This document shows positions 11,560-24,599 of a stretch of DNA of 64,000 bases, piece by piece. The notes under the pieces are model-generated. The model was not told the DNA's origin. It saw only the letters and a list, made by a program, of their open reading frames with translations, and made no database searches. The first letter of the stretch is position 1. Each line of letters opens with the position of its first letter. This DNA is from Selaginella moellendorffii. Its lineage: Eukaryota; Streptophyta; Lycopodiopsida; Selaginellales; Selaginellaceae. A program made the position numbers and the translations under genes. The stretch covers positions 656,913-720,912 of the forward strand of contig NW_003314346.1 in assembly GCF_000143415.4 (NCBI RefSeq). The letters run 5' to 3'.

Positions 11560-12240
11560 AGCTTTGCTAGGGCCTCTTACCCTTCGCCACTCCTCCAGCG
11601 AAAGACAAGGGGATCGCACCGTTGCATTTTACAGTACTGATAAATTTTCCAAGATTGTAATTTGATTGTTGACACTTTTTTGGGATAATTTTTTGGCATT
11701 CTAAAGATATTTTTTAGTGTGAGTATGGATATAAAAATGGAATACAAATCAATTACCCTAACTCATATGATTAAAATCATATATTAATTATATAACTATA
11801 TATTTGGAATTTATATCATCTTTTACTTTTTGAGGATGGAAGTAATTAAGGTAGGGTCAGGATTTTAAAAAATATTAAAAGGAGGCACCAATGGATTTTT
11901 ATGTAGTGTCAATTGTTTTTGATCCCTTTCTATGAAATGTTTTAATTGTTGTATATGCATAATGTTTAAAGGATTAATTTATTGAATGTCATGTTAAATT
12001 TTATAAATTTGTGGTTCAACTTGCCACAACACTTGATCTTCCACTAAGCAAAGTGCCTTTTATATAAACCAATTAACACTATATCATTTATTTTGTACTA
12101 TAGTGGAAGAATGCTTGTTAAATATTGATCTTGAAACTTAACATCAACAATTCATGGTAATTGCAAAGGTAAATTTAACTTCATTTGTAATATCAAATCA
12201 TAGTCATATAGGAATTTATATGGTGAAGCACTAACAAAAT
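11560..12240. other. AT-rich spacer, no gene seen
   Basis: Low-complexity AT-rich DNA between the kelch pseudogene and a reversed gypsy remnant. It may include that element's 3' end, but no terminal repeat is recognisable. Confidence 0.4.
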
Positions 12241-13270
12241 TCTGTACCCCTATGATAAATACTGAGGAGAGGGAAAATAACCATCATAATCTGAATACTA
12301 AAAGCTCATGTACTTCATGATTGTTCTTTTGAAAATTTAAACGAGTTGTCCACCAATTGTGGACGATAATCACTTGTGAATGTGTGGTGTATCCCTAACT
12401 GAAATGTTAAAATGTAAAATGCCTTAGCCATAAATGTGGGACTATTATCCAAGAGAATCAACTTTGAAATGTTGAAACACTATTCAATTGAGGAGGAAAT
12501 ATTTAATAGTAGTTGCAAATGCACTAGTAAGAGCACTGACTTCCACCCAGTGAGTTAAATAGTCAGAAAGAATAATGATATACTTATTATTAACAGTCGA
12601 CTGTGAAAAAAGCCCCATTAAATCAAATGCCACTAACTTAAATGAATAAGAAATTTTAATTGACTCCAATTGTCCTTTTGTAGCACAAAGGGGCTTGGCA
12701 CTAAACACAACTATACATATACTAGATGACATCATGTTACATCTCTGACCAATAAAAAAACTTGTATAATTTTTTAGTCACACAATGATATTTCATATAC
12801 CCACATAGCCATGAAGAAAGGGTGGAATAAAAATTGAAGGCACTATCATCCATAAATAGCCATCATGATCCATCCCCAGAAAATAGAGATCATTTTCAAA
12901 ATGATATTGAGAATGTAAATGCTGAAATGGCAAGTCATCGGCAAGTGATGTAGAATTCTCAAATACATCATGAAGTTTTCATATTTATGGCTTAAATTTT
13001 TGAACCTCACAAACCTTATTAAGAAAAAGTAAATCTTGTTTTGCACTTTGTAAACATTGAATATCAAGTACAACAGCCGTTGGTGGCTCAAATTCCTTAT
13101 CGAGAAAATCTATATATCCTGGAAAAACAAGTTGGTTAGGAACAAAAGAAGAGAATAGAGAAGGGAGAGGCACTCAAGAAAGGGCATTAGCATTAGCCAT
13201 AGAACTTTTTGGGTGATGAACAATCTCAAAATTATATATTTAAAACTTCATAACCCACAAAGCAACATAA
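12241..13270 (-). pseudogene. Ty3/gypsy remnant (RNase H end, integrase), same family as 16.2-20.6 kb
   Basis: Read on the minus strand, the order is the end of RNase H (NFEIVHHP, then NANALS followed by TGA near 13175), a linker with ENDLYFLGMD, the HHCC region (YHCVTKKLY, about 12790) and the integrase core FKLVAFDLMG with SDYLTHWVEV (about 12550-12640). The core is closest to the element at 19430-19720 (FELVAFDLMG, SDYLTRWVEV). Several stops and frame changes break it. No LTRs are identifiable. Confidence 0.8.
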
Positions 13271-16040
13271 TTAACCAACTCAAAACTTAACTAAGCTTGA
13301 AGTTGAGGAAGCCATGCTCCCTCTATCATACTGTGTCCAAAAGTGCCAAGAGAATCTCTAATATCCAAGAGTCCTATTGAAAAGGTATTGAAGTTGTGAA
13401 AAAGTTGTAGAGTGCTCATATCCACCACTTTCATTGCTGTAAAGTTGTCAAAAGAACAAGGTTCTCTTATTAATTGCTGTAGATGTGGATGGCCATGGTT
13501 CAAAGCTAAGTGTGGCTGAAAAGAGTATCTGCTCCAAGTTGAAGTAGGAAAAACATGCTAGAATCTTGCAAATGCCTCCTTGTAAGATCCTAGGCTTTGC
13601 AAGCTCAAAGCTCCCATGCAGCATGTCCAAACTGGTTGGAAATGGATGGAGAGAAACTAGAGGAGTCTCCTGAATGTCATAGTGAAGGGCTAGTGTCAGA
13701 AGCATAGAAGGAGAATTCACCATTTGGGATGGAACAAAACTTATATCAAACATCTGTGATAAGACTAAAGAGGTACATGAAAGTCACACATTAGTGCACA
13801 AGAGATCACAATGGGGTAGATATGTCACTTCTATAGTTGGCCAAAGAAAGCCTCCAATGAAAACTTTGGGAGTGCTTTTGTTAGAAGATTCATGGATAAC
13901 TGCTTAAGAGCACAAACTTCATGCTTTTTGATAAATGGTCTTCTAAATGTTACTAGTGATGTCCCAAACTAAAACATCCCAACTAAAGACCATTTGAAGG
14001 ATGCATTCTTTTTAATAGTAATTGTACTTCACACAATAGGTCTTGCTACCTTCATTCTTTCAAATGACCCTAATTATATATTCTACCTCATAAGGTATGC
14101 AACTTGAGTTAATTTCAAAAGGCTTTCCTTCGAGTTCATCATAGATAGTGTTGGGTCAAGATCAAAGGCGTCCTAGGCATGCCAAAAAAGGTAATAAATC
14201 ATCTTGTGTTTTATATTGTCTTTTAAAGTTTTATTTTCAAGTTATGATGTGGACCTACTATATGTTATATAGAAAAGAACAGAAGAGTTATTGTGATAGC
14301 AAGAGTGCTACATGTGTTTTGCCAAGGTATATAGGTCTATTGACATCATACTAAATGAGGATATCTACAACACATTTACTTAGGTATCATTTTAATCTCC
14401 ATTGGTGATGGATGTTCTACTTAAGGTCTATTGCCCAATTAGTGGCGTTGTGCACAATAGGTAATGGTCCAATGGTCAAGGCAATATATGATTTTAGTAA
14501 ATGAGTGTTTGCAATTGAAGAATATAAGTTTTTCAAACATTGCTTTAGAGGTTCTTATCCTTTTCTCTCAATTGCCTTAAGGAGGTAATTTATAGTGTTT
14601 TAAAAACTTATAAACAATACATATTCATTTTTTCCTCTATATCATAAATCCCTAATATAATGAACTCTAGAAGTCTTTTTAAATATGGGCATAACATTTG
14701 CAAAGTGAGTTTTCCCCTTAAATTGAGAAGTCATACAAAAAATCTATTTATCAATGATATAGTAGAAGAGTGTTGAATGCATCTATTTGTGATGAAAAAA
14801 TTATGTCACATATCAGTGAATTATATATAGTAACAGTATTAGAGATAACAACAGTGTCAATTTGTCAAATTTCATAATGGTAGGTATGCTATCTATAATT
14901 AATACCATTTAATTATTTATTTAGAGGGGCAGGGAATGGAAAATATCATAGTGTAGGAAAGTAACTATAATTCTCACGTTACACAAGATGGCCTAGAATT
15001 ACCATATTCAACGCTTGTGGATCTAATATTTACTAATAGGATATTATTCCTCATCATGAATATTATGTGTCCTTAATTATTTCTTAATTTCCCTATACAT
15101 TTATGTGTGCATACTTCCACATTAGCTCTTGAGCAATTGCGACAGTGTTTTAGAAATGTTTCTAGACTTATACAACCATCTGTTTGTCTAAATAAAAGAT
15201 AATATGTGTTTATTCTTTGACAATACATAGATTCTTAATAGTATAGATTATTAGTCTTGAAAATGAGACTTCAAAAATTATAAGTGTCAGAACAACTTAT
15301 ATCATAATTATATATAATAATGTTTTTACACATGCTAGAATACTATCATTCTCAAAAATATAAGTTTTTATACTTTACTAATAATGAACTAAACTTTTAA
15401 AGATTCTAAAACATTATATGCATAATACATCTTATGGGGGCCCTAGAATAAGGTATGCTATCTATAATCAATACCATTTAATTATTTTTTCTTTTTTATA
15501 AATAGGTAATATGTATATGAAAGTAACTATAACTCTCATATTACATCATAGGGATTCTATATTTAACACTCACTATATGTTGTTCATCACCATAAAATTA
15601 TAGTAGTTATGTGTCTTTAACTTTTCCTTGATTTTCTTGTATATCCATACATACTATCTAAACCAACTCTTGAGCATTTGCATCAGTGCTCAAGAAAAGA
15701 TATTAAACCCATACAACCATATATCTTGTTCAAATAAAAGTAGCATATAAGACATTTATATGTACATACTTAAACACTCATGCTATATCTGGAGCAAGAT
15801 CTTAAAAACAATGTTGATATTGCTTTTGGAGTATTGAAGGCATCCCAACTCTTCTAGCAACATCATAGAAAAGGAAATTTTATTTAGTTGTATTTAAAGT
15901 TGCAAGAAGAAAAACTTCACAATAATTGTTATATAAAAAGAAAGATCCCTGAAAATGAAATGGATAATTATTATATAGAGTTGAAGGAAGATTATTAGTT
16001 GAGCTTATGGATAAAGGTGGAAACTCATATGTGAGACCTT
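13271..16040. other. AT-rich non-coding stretch
   Basis: No convincing coding sequence. Minus-strand frames at 13291-13753 are open for 70-100 codons but match nothing I know. The stretch contains a diverged direct repeat (14880-15790). Confidence 0.4.
14880..15790 (+). repeat. Diverged direct repeat, period about 560 bp
   Basis: GGTATGCTATCTATAAT followed by AATACCATTTAATTATTT occurs near 14882 and 15452. Later blocks also pair up in order: AAGTAACTATAA, TTATGTGTC and CTCTTGAGCA near 14960, 15067 and 15125, and near 15522, 15608 and 15666. The copies have diverged by substitutions and indels. Origin unknown. Confidence 0.6.
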
Positions 16041-16080
16041 TGTGTCCAAACATATTGTTCTTTTAAATTTATACATCAGT

Positions 16081-16245
<165 letters not shown>

Positions 16246-16247
16246 CA

Positions 16248-16419
16248 TGAGGGCCAAGTGTACGGCTACAATGCCATATACTAATATTAGCATAGTGGGA
16301 TTTTGCTAGCCATCGGATTGGTTTCAATTCGGACCATTTGCTCCTGTATATAAGCTAAGGTTTTTGGGCTAATTAATATGCACATTTTTTATATTCCCTT
16401 TCCATATTCTAAGTACTTA
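16248..16419 (+). repeat. 5' LTR of gypsy element 2
   Basis: TGAGGGCCAAGTGTACGGC to CTAAGTACTTA. It pairs with 20407-20580 at the other end (TGTAAGGGCC to CCAAGTACTCA). Both copies share the CTTGTATATAA-type TATA region and GGCTAATTAATATGCACATTTT. This copy lacks two bases near its start and carries a T in place of the terminal C of CA. No standard primer-binding site follows it. Confidence 0.8.
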
Positions 16420-16655
16420 TATTGATAGAAGTTAGGGGCACCTTTGATTGTCCTTGAGGAGTGCTTGGATTTAGGATTTTTGGTTTAGATCTAGCTTTTG
16501 CATTGTCTAGATCTAACTTTTTCCATTTCTTTTCTTTTGTTCTTTCTTTTCAGAATTTTGGGTTAGATCTAGCTTTTTGCATTGTCTAGATCTACCATTT
16601 CCTTCTAGCTTTTTGTCATTTATCTTCTTTTGCACTTGCTTTTTCGTTCATCTTC

Positions 16656-19600
16656 ATGGCAAATAAGCAATTTCCTCCTTTGACTCTGGAGCAACAGTTG
16701 GTTCAATTGCTTGATGCTATGCGCTTGCAATTGAACAACAAAACTCTATTGATGGCAGCATTTATGGCACGTGGTACAACTCCTCCTACTCTTGGTGCCA
16801 ATCCTCACATTTGGCTGGAGTTCTTTTGTGAGAATCCTGGGGATGATGTGTACCATTGGTTTGATCACTTCATAGTGATTGCCACATATTATTTTTGGGA
16901 TGATACTCGACGTTTGTGTGAGTTTCCCACGTGTCTCCAAGGGACGGCATTGCAATGGTACAATGGTTTGAGCGCAGCCACTCATGGGGATTGAAGTGTT
17001 TTCCCGGACGTCTTCAAATGCGCCTTCGAACATGCCGATGACTATGATGATGCCTTCCAACAATTGCATCATCTTTGCCAAGGGCCATCTGAGTCGGTGA
17101 TGCAATTTGGCATTCATTTCCGAAGTCTTTTGCTTCGTGCGGAGCGAAATATGTCAGAGCGGATCAAGCTAGGAATGTTGTGGCCAGCACTTCGTCAAGA
17201 TTTTGTCGGACTTGTGCATGCACTTGCTTTTGCCACTCTTGATGATGCTCTTCGTTTGGCACAACGTTATGAGACATTGCTTCTTCCACTTCTCGCTGCA
17301 CATCCTTTAACTCCACTTTCTATATGTGATGGTCTTGTTCCAATAGAGGTTGATGTTACTGCTGCTTGAGTCCAAGGACAAGGGCGAGGACAAGGTTGTG
17401 GCCGTGATGTTTGCTGCTGGGCGTGTGATGAAGTTGGTCATACTTATCAGTGCTGTTGGCGTTTTCTGGATTGGTGACCTCCATTTCTTAGGTGGAGACC
17501 TTAGCGTCCGCAACGTTCCATTGGTGCTGTTGCAGTGGATGGTTTGGACACTGAGATGCATTTGGGAAACAAAGAGTCGCGCGAATAATGGAGGGATTGC
17601 TCGAATAAGTCAGTGACCCCTCTATCTTTCTTTCGAGAGTATCATCAAGGGGTTCACTCGGCACCGGTTCATTCAGTATTTACTTTCCAAGCTCGTTTTT
17701 ATAATAAAAGGTCTCCTATTATTCTTTCCATGTTTGTTGATACAGGTTCAAGTTTATCTTCTATTGCTCGACCTGTTGCCACACGTTGTTGTCTACACTT
17801 GCATCGTGCGGCAGAACTAGTTTTCATTCTTTATGGCAACGATTGTATACATGCATGTGTGTCAAGACCCCCAATGTGCATGGGATGAGGCGAACCTGGT
17901 TGTGCGTGTGGGTGATCTCAAGCTTGCGTTGCAGTTATTGCGGGTGGTGCCGAGTCAAGCTTTTGACCTCATTTTTGGTATGGATTGATTGCAGTGCAAT
18001 CATGCCAAGTATGACTTTGAGGCTTTTTCCCCTTGTCTCATACTTCCTTATGTTTCATCCATTCCTCTCACTTCCGTACCTCTTCGTCCCTCCAGTTCTA
18101 CCTTTGCTTCCATTACTTTTGTTCCCCCACTATTTCCTCCTATGTTTCCGTTTTGTTCTGCTCTTCCCTTTTCTGATCCTTCCGACAATCTTTGTATTGC
18201 AACGGTTGACCGGCTCATGAAGGAGTATTCTGATCTCTTTGAATTTGAACTATCGTCTAGGGCTCGGATTGCCATACGTCATCCGATTCCAACTGGGGAT
18301 GCTCGTCCAATCAAGGTTTATATTCGTCGTTAGTCACCCAAGGAGATTAAGATTTTACATGCAAATGTCAAGGAGATGTTGGAGAAGGATGTTATTTGGA
18401 AGTCGCAAAGTCCTTGGGCATGTGCTCCTCATCTTGTAACGAAGCCTGATGGGAGTATTCATTTTTGCATTGACTATCATCTGTTAAACAAAGTGACAAT
18501 CCCCGATTGTACCCTCTTCCTCACACTGCTGATCTCTTGGATTGTATGGGGCGAAGTTGTTGGTTCATCAAGCTAGATTTTGCTTTTGAGTACGAAGAAG
18601 ATATTTCTAAAACTATTTTTCGTACACCATTTGGTTTGTACGAGTTCTTGGTGATGCTGTTTGGTTTGAACAATGCTCCAACAACTTTTTAGCGGATGAT
18701 GGACGAGGTTTTTTGTGATATGCTAGAGGTGACTACTGACTTCATTGATAATGTCTTGATCCATTTAGAGGGGATATGGGAGGAGCATGTTTGTGATGTT
18801 TATAAAGTGTTGGATCGGCTACGTGATGTTGGTTTAAAGCTAAAGCGGTTGAAGTGCGTGTTTGGGTCCAAGGACACAACTTATCTTGGGTACCGTATTT
18901 CTCATGAGGGTTCGCAAGTTGATCCTGAGAAACTTGTGGCTGTTTTAAAGTTCCCTACTCCAAAGTGTGTGAATGATATGCAGCGCTTCTTGGGCAAGGT
19001 GCAGTATCTCAGTCGTTTTGTGGATCATCTTTTTGATTGCACTACACCATTGCAAGCATTGTTGAAGTCATCAACATCATCTTTCATCTAGTCTCCAGAT
19101 TGTAAAAGGGCATTTGTGGATCTCAAAGAGCTATTGACGACTTCTCCGGTTTTGGCATATCCTAACTACACTCAACCTTTTATTTTGCGCGTGGATGCTT
19201 CTAACATTGGTCTTGGAGGTGTGTTGATGCAAGAGAGCTCGAGTGTGCCTAGTCAGTGCCATCCCATTGTGGACACCATTGTGTAACCGAGAAGCTGTGT
19301 AGATCTTTCTATTTGCCAAAGATGCGACATGATATTATCCAGTATGAGCGCAATTGCGTTTGGTGCCAAGCTTGTAATACTCCCCCTCGTATTGCGGAAG
19401 GACGGTTAAAGTTAATTGCCGTTTCCCGTCCGTTTGAGTTGGTGGCATTTGATCTTATGGGACCTTTTCTACGGTCGACTATTGCCAGTGAGTATGTTAA
19501 TATTGCTTCTGACTACTTGACTCGTTGGGTGGAAGTTGGTGCTCTTGCTAGTGCCTCTGCAACTGCTATTGGGTACTTCTTCCTCAATCGAGTGATGTTC

Positions 19601-20372
19601 CAGCATTCTTGTTCAGAGCGGATTCTTTCAAATAATGGTCCCGCATTTATGGCTAAGGCATTTCATGTTTTGATGTCTCGGTTGGGGATACGCTACACTT
19701 TCATGAGTGCTTATCATCCATAATCAGATGGTCTGATGGAATGGCTTGTTCGGACATTCAAAGGGGTGATTGCAAAGTATGTGAACTTTTAACATTCAGA
19801 TTGAGATGGTTATTTGCCATCTCTTCGGTATGCATATATCATAAGGGTGCAGAGTTCTGTTGGTGCTTCACCATATAAATTCCTATATGGTCATGATCCA
19901 ATATTACCAATGGAGCTGGGTTTACCTTCGCGATTGCCGCAAGCTGCCGATGCTAGATCGTGGGATCAATATTTGATGAGCATTCTTCCATTTGTTTAAG
20001 CAAAGTCTACTGAACACTTAGGCCGCATGCAAGTGGGACAACAATGGCACTATAACTCCCATCATCATCCACCTGTAAAGTACAAAGTGGATGATTTGGT
20101 GTTAGTCCATTTTCCCCATCTTATGGTACATGGTTTATCTAAGGGGCTCCTTGCGTAGTGGAAAGGACTGTATCGGGTGTTACAACAAGTTGGACCATAA
20201 GTTTATGAGGTTTGGCATGACATCCAGCAGGCCAATCCTCCGGAGATTGTGCATGTGCAATGGTTAAAACGCTTCATACAAAGGGATCAGAAGCAGTTAA
20301 TACCATCTACAGATCCACTAATGCCTCCTCCTAACATTCCTCCAGATCTCAACCTATCTACAAGAGAACCCT
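16656..20372 (+). pseudogene. Ty3/gypsy retrotransposon gag-pol, heavily decayed
   Basis: Order on the plus strand: gag (MANKQFPPLT at 16656; TALQWYNGLS near 16950; continuing 17064-17330 in another frame), protease with FVDTGSSLS (about 17730), RT from about 18240 to 19060, a truncated RNase H (VDASNIGLGGVLMQ near 19192), then integrase 19256-20370 (HHCC region; FELVAFDLMG; NNGPAFMAK). The RT active site reads FIDN at 18741-18752, so the second aspartate is lost. More than ten stops or frame changes occur (for example at 16993, 18690, 19089, 19721). The RNase H domain runs straight into the integrase zinc region near 19235-19260, an internal deletion. Clearly inactive. Confidence 0.9.
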
Positions 20373-20406
20373 GATGGTCTTCCATTATTCTAAGAGGAGG
20401 GGATGA

Positions 20407-20576
20407 TGTAAGGGCCAAGTGTATGGCTACGATGCTGTATACAAATATTAGCGTAGTGGGATTTTGATAGCCGTCAGATTAGTTTCAATCCGGACCACTC
20501 ACTCTTGTATATAAACTAGGGTTTTCAGGCTAATTAATATGCACATTTTCTGTATTCCCTTTCTATATTCCAAGTA

Positions 20577-20580
<4 letters not shown>
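20407..20580 (+). repeat. 3' LTR of gypsy element 2
   Basis: TGTAAGGGCCAAGTG to CCAAGTACTCA. A purine tract AAGAGGAGGGGATGA sits immediately upstream (about 20392-20406) and serves as the PPT. The copy is 174 bp against 172 bp for the 5' LTR, with about a dozen differences, so the insertion is not recent. Confidence 0.82.

Positions 20581-20620
<40 letters not shown>
20579..20620. repeat. (CA)n-(TA)n microsatellite
   Basis: CA repeats running into TATATATA directly after the 3' LTR. With the TA run before the 5' LTR this suggests the element inserted into a composite microsatellite. Confidence 0.95.
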
Positions 20621-20753
20621 AAACCTAAACCTTAATTATCCTAAAACCTTTAACCAATTAAAAACTTATTTATGGGTTTTTAGGTTGTCTCTCAAATTTT
20701 CCCTTTAGTTGCTTACATACACCTTTTTTCACGACTACCTTTCAATATCACTC

Positions 20754-22060
20754 CTATAAGATACAAATCCTTAAGCATCAAAGTGGAGTAGAGGTAGTAG
20801 TGGCCAAAGTGGAAGCTAATCAAGCATAACACATTTGGACTAAAAGTTCTGACTCAAAAAATCAAGAGGGGGAGTGGAATTTCTAATAAAGTGCTTGAGA
20901 AGTGAGTATAAAGTGAGCCCAAGATGAAGTCTAAAGAGTCTGAAATGGAGTCTGAGAAAGAGTCTAAGAAGGGATTCCAAATAGAGTCTAAGAAGGAGTC
21001 TGAGATGGAGTTCGAGAAGGAGTCTGAGATAGAGTTCAAGATGGAGTCCCAGATGGAGTTTGAGAAGGAGTCCAAGATGGGGATTGAGACCAGGATTGAG
21101 ACTAAAACCAAGACCAATACCAAGTCCAAGTCCAAGTCTAGGGTGAAAGCCTAAAACAATCTTCTTCCAAACTCTAGAGGGTTTGATGAGCTCCAAAGTA
21201 TAAAAGGGGGAGGATTCTAATGGAACCAATTTAGCTAGAAAAGGTTGATGTGACCAAGGAAGGTTATACCCATGTGGTGGGTGATGATATAACCATTAAG
21301 GATTTTAAAGCTAAAGTGAACACAGATGGACAAGTGGGGTAATTTAGTGAAGTGTTCAAAAATTGATTTTAGCTCCCTTAAAAAATTGAATGGTCAATGC
21401 TCCCAATCTAAGTGTGAGTGGCACTCCCGACTTGGATACTTTGTGTGGCTCATCAGAACCTCACTCTAGCCACATGGCTAGAGCACCCAAAGGCAGAAGA
21501 TGGGGAGAGTACCCATAAGGTTCGCATTGGGCCGTAGTGTTTTATAATGTTATCCCAAACTCCTAGATTGTGGAAAAGAAGAGTAATCTTATTGTGTAGG
21601 GATCAAAGATATAGTCATGTGGCAAAGAAGTCCTAGAGGTTAATAGAACTTAGTGGTTAGGGCTTCGGGCTTTGATTTGGCCATGAACAGAAAGAGACTT
21701 AATAAGGATTAAAGAAAGGATATTAGGGAAGGGTGTTTATTATGTCTTTAGTCTTAAGGATGCAAAGGTGTGGTTATAGAATGCCCACTCATGGACAGAT
21801 GGATTAATCTTTGAAAAATGAGATTATGGCATAGGTGGTTTAGGATTACAAATAAGACAAAGGTAAATAAACATAACTTTAGTATAACAAATTGAGATAT
21901 TGGTAGTACTTTTAGGGTGTCTATCATGGGATCGGACATGTGAAACATTTGGGCCAAGTGCAAAGATTAAATAGTATGGATGCCATTCACAAGGTTAACA
22001 TGTCCTTAAGTTAGGAATAGGACTTACGAAAGTTGTGAATAAGACTCTTCCATAAAATGT
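20754..22060 (+). repeat. Diverged LTR of family Z (opposite strand to the 38 and 52 kb copies)
   Basis: From ATAAGATACAAATCC to about 22060 the sequence follows the reverse complement of the LTRs at 37540-39249 and 51226-52846. The order is GTAGTGGCCAAAG, CATAACACATTTGGACTAAAAG, the GAGTCTGAGATGGAG minisatellite (about 20923-21140), AGCACCCAAAGGCAGAAG (about 21485), and ACAGAAAGAGACTT (about 21688). It is more diverged and AT-richer than the other two. No flanking duplication is identifiable. ORFs within it are repeat artefacts. Confidence 0.75.
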
Positions 22061-22700
22061 TAAAATATTGAAATATACAATAAAAATTTTCAAGTTTATA
22101 ACAAACTTCAATATTCCCATTTTTATTTGAGCTGAAAATAGCTCATTTTAACAAGAATATTATAAATGAAGAAAATAATAATTATATGGGTTTAGACTAA
22201 CTTTTAATTCTAGAAACTACTCAATCATTATTTTATTGTATAACTCATATTAGAAAATACTTTTTTTTCTCCATAATAATATCAAAAAAAGTTTTCTCCA
22301 AACCATTAAGAATTAAATTCATGAATTTTAAGTTCACAAAGGATAACATTTTTCTAACATGAAATTTCTTTATAAATTAACTATGTTCATTTGCATTGAT
22401 TTGAACTGAGTGGAACTTAACTTTTGAGCTTAACTCAATTTTGGACTATCCCCTCCAATAGAGCTCACAAGCTAAAGCCTCCTTTTAAACACTCTAACAA
22501 ACAAAATCCACCAAAAAAATAATTCACATTAGCATCTTAGAATGACATAAACACAATGTTCTCCCTACAAGCTTTTAATATTGATATCTCATAATGTTGT
22601 GTGAAGCAAAGAACATCATAAAGGGAATGAAATAAAACTATCTTTTTACAAAATGGAAATCCATGTAAGAAACTTTTCTTTAGATAATAACTGATCCAGG
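22061..22700. other. AT-rich spacer downstream of the F-box/kelch gene
   Basis: No gene seen. It should contain the 3' UTR and polyadenylation site of the minus-strand F-box/kelch gene; no signal stands out. Confidence 0.4.
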
Positions 22701-22705
22701 ATCCA

Positions 22706-23707
22706 TCAAGCTCGAAGAACTTCAAGGTCAAATATTGGATGTAAATTGCTGAAAGGCACACTGAGCTCATAAACTGCCATCACCTTGGCTTCCAGGCTGC
22801 CATTGTTGGGAACTTGGATCACTTTCACGACCTTGCAATCCTCCTTGACTGCCCAGATGTTCTTCTGGCAGCTCACACCACGGAACACAGACTTGCTATC
22901 GCTGGAAGAAGCATTTGTCAGATGGAGTGCCTCCCATGAGTTGTTGCCACTGTCATATCTCTGCAACGTGTTGGCATCGTAGATCCGGTTGGCATGCACA
23001 ATACAGCGGCACCCGCGCAATCTAGTCATGTCCGCCACTTCCCAGGAATGATCTTGTGCTGAGAAAACAAGCGTCTCTCCATTACCAGCACGCAAGATAA
23101 CCATCTTGTTACCATCCACGACAAGAGCGTTGCGAAAGGCCATGGTCCCATGCGGTGGCAATGGCGGGAGGGGATACCATCGGTCCTCCAGCGGATTGTA
23201 TGTCTCAGCGTCCTGTTCCTGCCGCTCACGGTTGCCACCAACGACGTAGAGCTGACCCTCCATAGCCGCGGACGCAAAGAAGAATCGAGGACACAGCATT
23301 GGCGCTGCGGCGGTCCATCGATTCGTGTGTGAATCGAAGACGCTCAGTGATTTCCCCTGGCCTAATCCGAGAAGATAGAGCTTGCTGCCGAGGGCCCTGC
23401 AATCGAATCCCCCAGTGGCGTAGAAGCCCCGCGGTGGAGGAGGAAGAACCATCCACGCTTTCTTGGAGCTACTGGGATTGAACGCCATGATCAAAAGCTC
23501 GTTCTCTTGCCTGAGGATCACCGTGGCGACAAGCCATTCCTCGTCCAACCCCTGCGCAGCGCGATCATCATAGAACTTGGCGCTGGAGACGAGATCCCTC
23601 CACGCTCGGCTCACCTTGCGCATCTGCCCATGAGATGAGAGGGACACTCGCAGGAGGCACTGGTAAGCGGCATCGCTGTCCAGGCCGGGGATGATTGTCG
23701 TCGCCAT
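22706..23707 (-). CDS. F-box/kelch-repeat protein (intact copy)
   Basis: 333 residues, uninterrupted. Such proteins are substrate-recognition subunits of SCF (SKP1-cullin-F-box) E3 ubiquitin ligases: the F-box binds SKP1 and the kelch beta-propeller binds the target. The F-box lies at about residues 5-50 (IPGLDSDAAYQCLLRVS, then RKVSRAWRDLV). Kelch strands follow: GSKLYLLGLG (about 106), FDSHTNRWTAAAPML, AAMEGQLYVVGGN (about 148-160), YNPLEDRWYPLPPLP, VVDGNKMVIL and GNNSWEALHLTN. The start resembles the KFB branch around Arabidopsis At1g80440, from memory. It is the only undamaged one of four copies in the window. It stands head to head with a PPR pseudogene that begins about 45 bp upstream of the start codon. 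Confidence 0.9.
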   Translation of the reverse strand: MATTIIPGLDSDAAYQCLLRVSLSSHGQMRKVSRAWRDLVSSAKFYDDRAAQGLDEEWLVATVILRQENELLIMAFNPSSSKKAWMVLPPPPRGFYATGGFDCRALGSKLYLLGLGQGKSLSVFDSHTNRWTAAAPMLCPRFFFASAAMEGQLYVVGGNRERQEQDAETYNPLEDRWYPLPPLPPHGTMAFRNALVVDGNKMVILRAGNGETLVFSAQDHSWEVADMTRLRGCRCIVHANRIYDANTLQRYDSGNNSWEALHLTNASSSDSKSVFRGVSCQKNIWAVKEDCKVVKVIQVPNNGSLEAKVMAVYELSVPFSNLHPIFDLEVLRA

Positions 23708-23749
23708 AGCCCAGCTCTATTTGCCCTAACTCCAGATCCAAGCAGCCCT

Positions 23750-24360
23750 TTATACGCAGAGCAGATGCCCCGGTTGGGCATCTTGACGAGGCAACGTTTC
23801 TTTTTCCTTGGCGTCGCTGGCTGCGAGGAATTTGTCGCTTGCCGGGGATTCTTATGTGATTCCGTAGTCGCTATGATGATCACTGCCTCTTCGGGGGCGA
23901 GACATGCATCACGACAGCCAGGTCTTCTTTAGGATGCCCCAATGCGATGACGGTTTAGTCTCTACGTGTTCTACCAACGCCGCGATGCCCACAATGGGGA
24001 TATGGAGCAAGGACTGCATTGTTTGGTAGGATACTCATCAAGGACGAGAGAAGCGCCAGATATCTTTAACATGCATGGAATCCCTCGAGATTCCTTGGAA
24101 TGCAATCCTTCGAGCAATGTTCCGATGAGGCATAGCGCTACAAGTGAGTGAGTCTATCTCAAGCATTGCCTTGTGGACGTTCTCACCAAGTCTGCAGGGC
24201 TGGAGGAGGCTGAGGAGCTCATGCATAGCATGCCAGCCTGGCATCCAAGAGAATAAGATCGGACAAGCAATCTCCCGGACCCTTGGCTTCGACCAGCTTT
24301 GCCCCTTTCTCCTCAGTCTTCTGCAAGAAACATATGAATCGCTAACAATCCCGTAATTGT
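23750..24360 (+). pseudogene. Pentatricopeptide-repeat (PPR) gene remnant, copy 1
   Basis: Several frames carry PPR pieces: GHLDEA (about 23778-23795), FRMPQCDD (about 23925-23950), then LEEAEELMHSMP (about 24200-24235), which is like the E-type motif of plant organellar RNA-editing PPR proteins. The same pieces occur in the same order at 25.6-26.5 kb, including GGACAAGCAATC and the CTTCTGCAAGAA block. No frame is open for more than about 70 codons. It lies between the intact F-box/kelch gene and a FAN1 fragment. Confidence 0.65.
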
Positions 24361-24599
24361 TTGGAGGTCTTCATTCTCCCAATTAACCCTCCCAGAGTGC
24401 TTCCACGACGAGTTGCCTAGCTCCACCATCGCATATGGCTTGAAAAGGAGATTCAATAAGCGAGCTTCGGACTGGATAGAAAGAAATCCATGCACAAGTC
24501 CAATGGTGCAGTCTCTGCGAAATAACACAAAACAAGGTTTTTTCAACACAAAGAGCCTCTTGCAACGCGCAAACAAGAAGAGCAGAAGAAGTCCACAGG

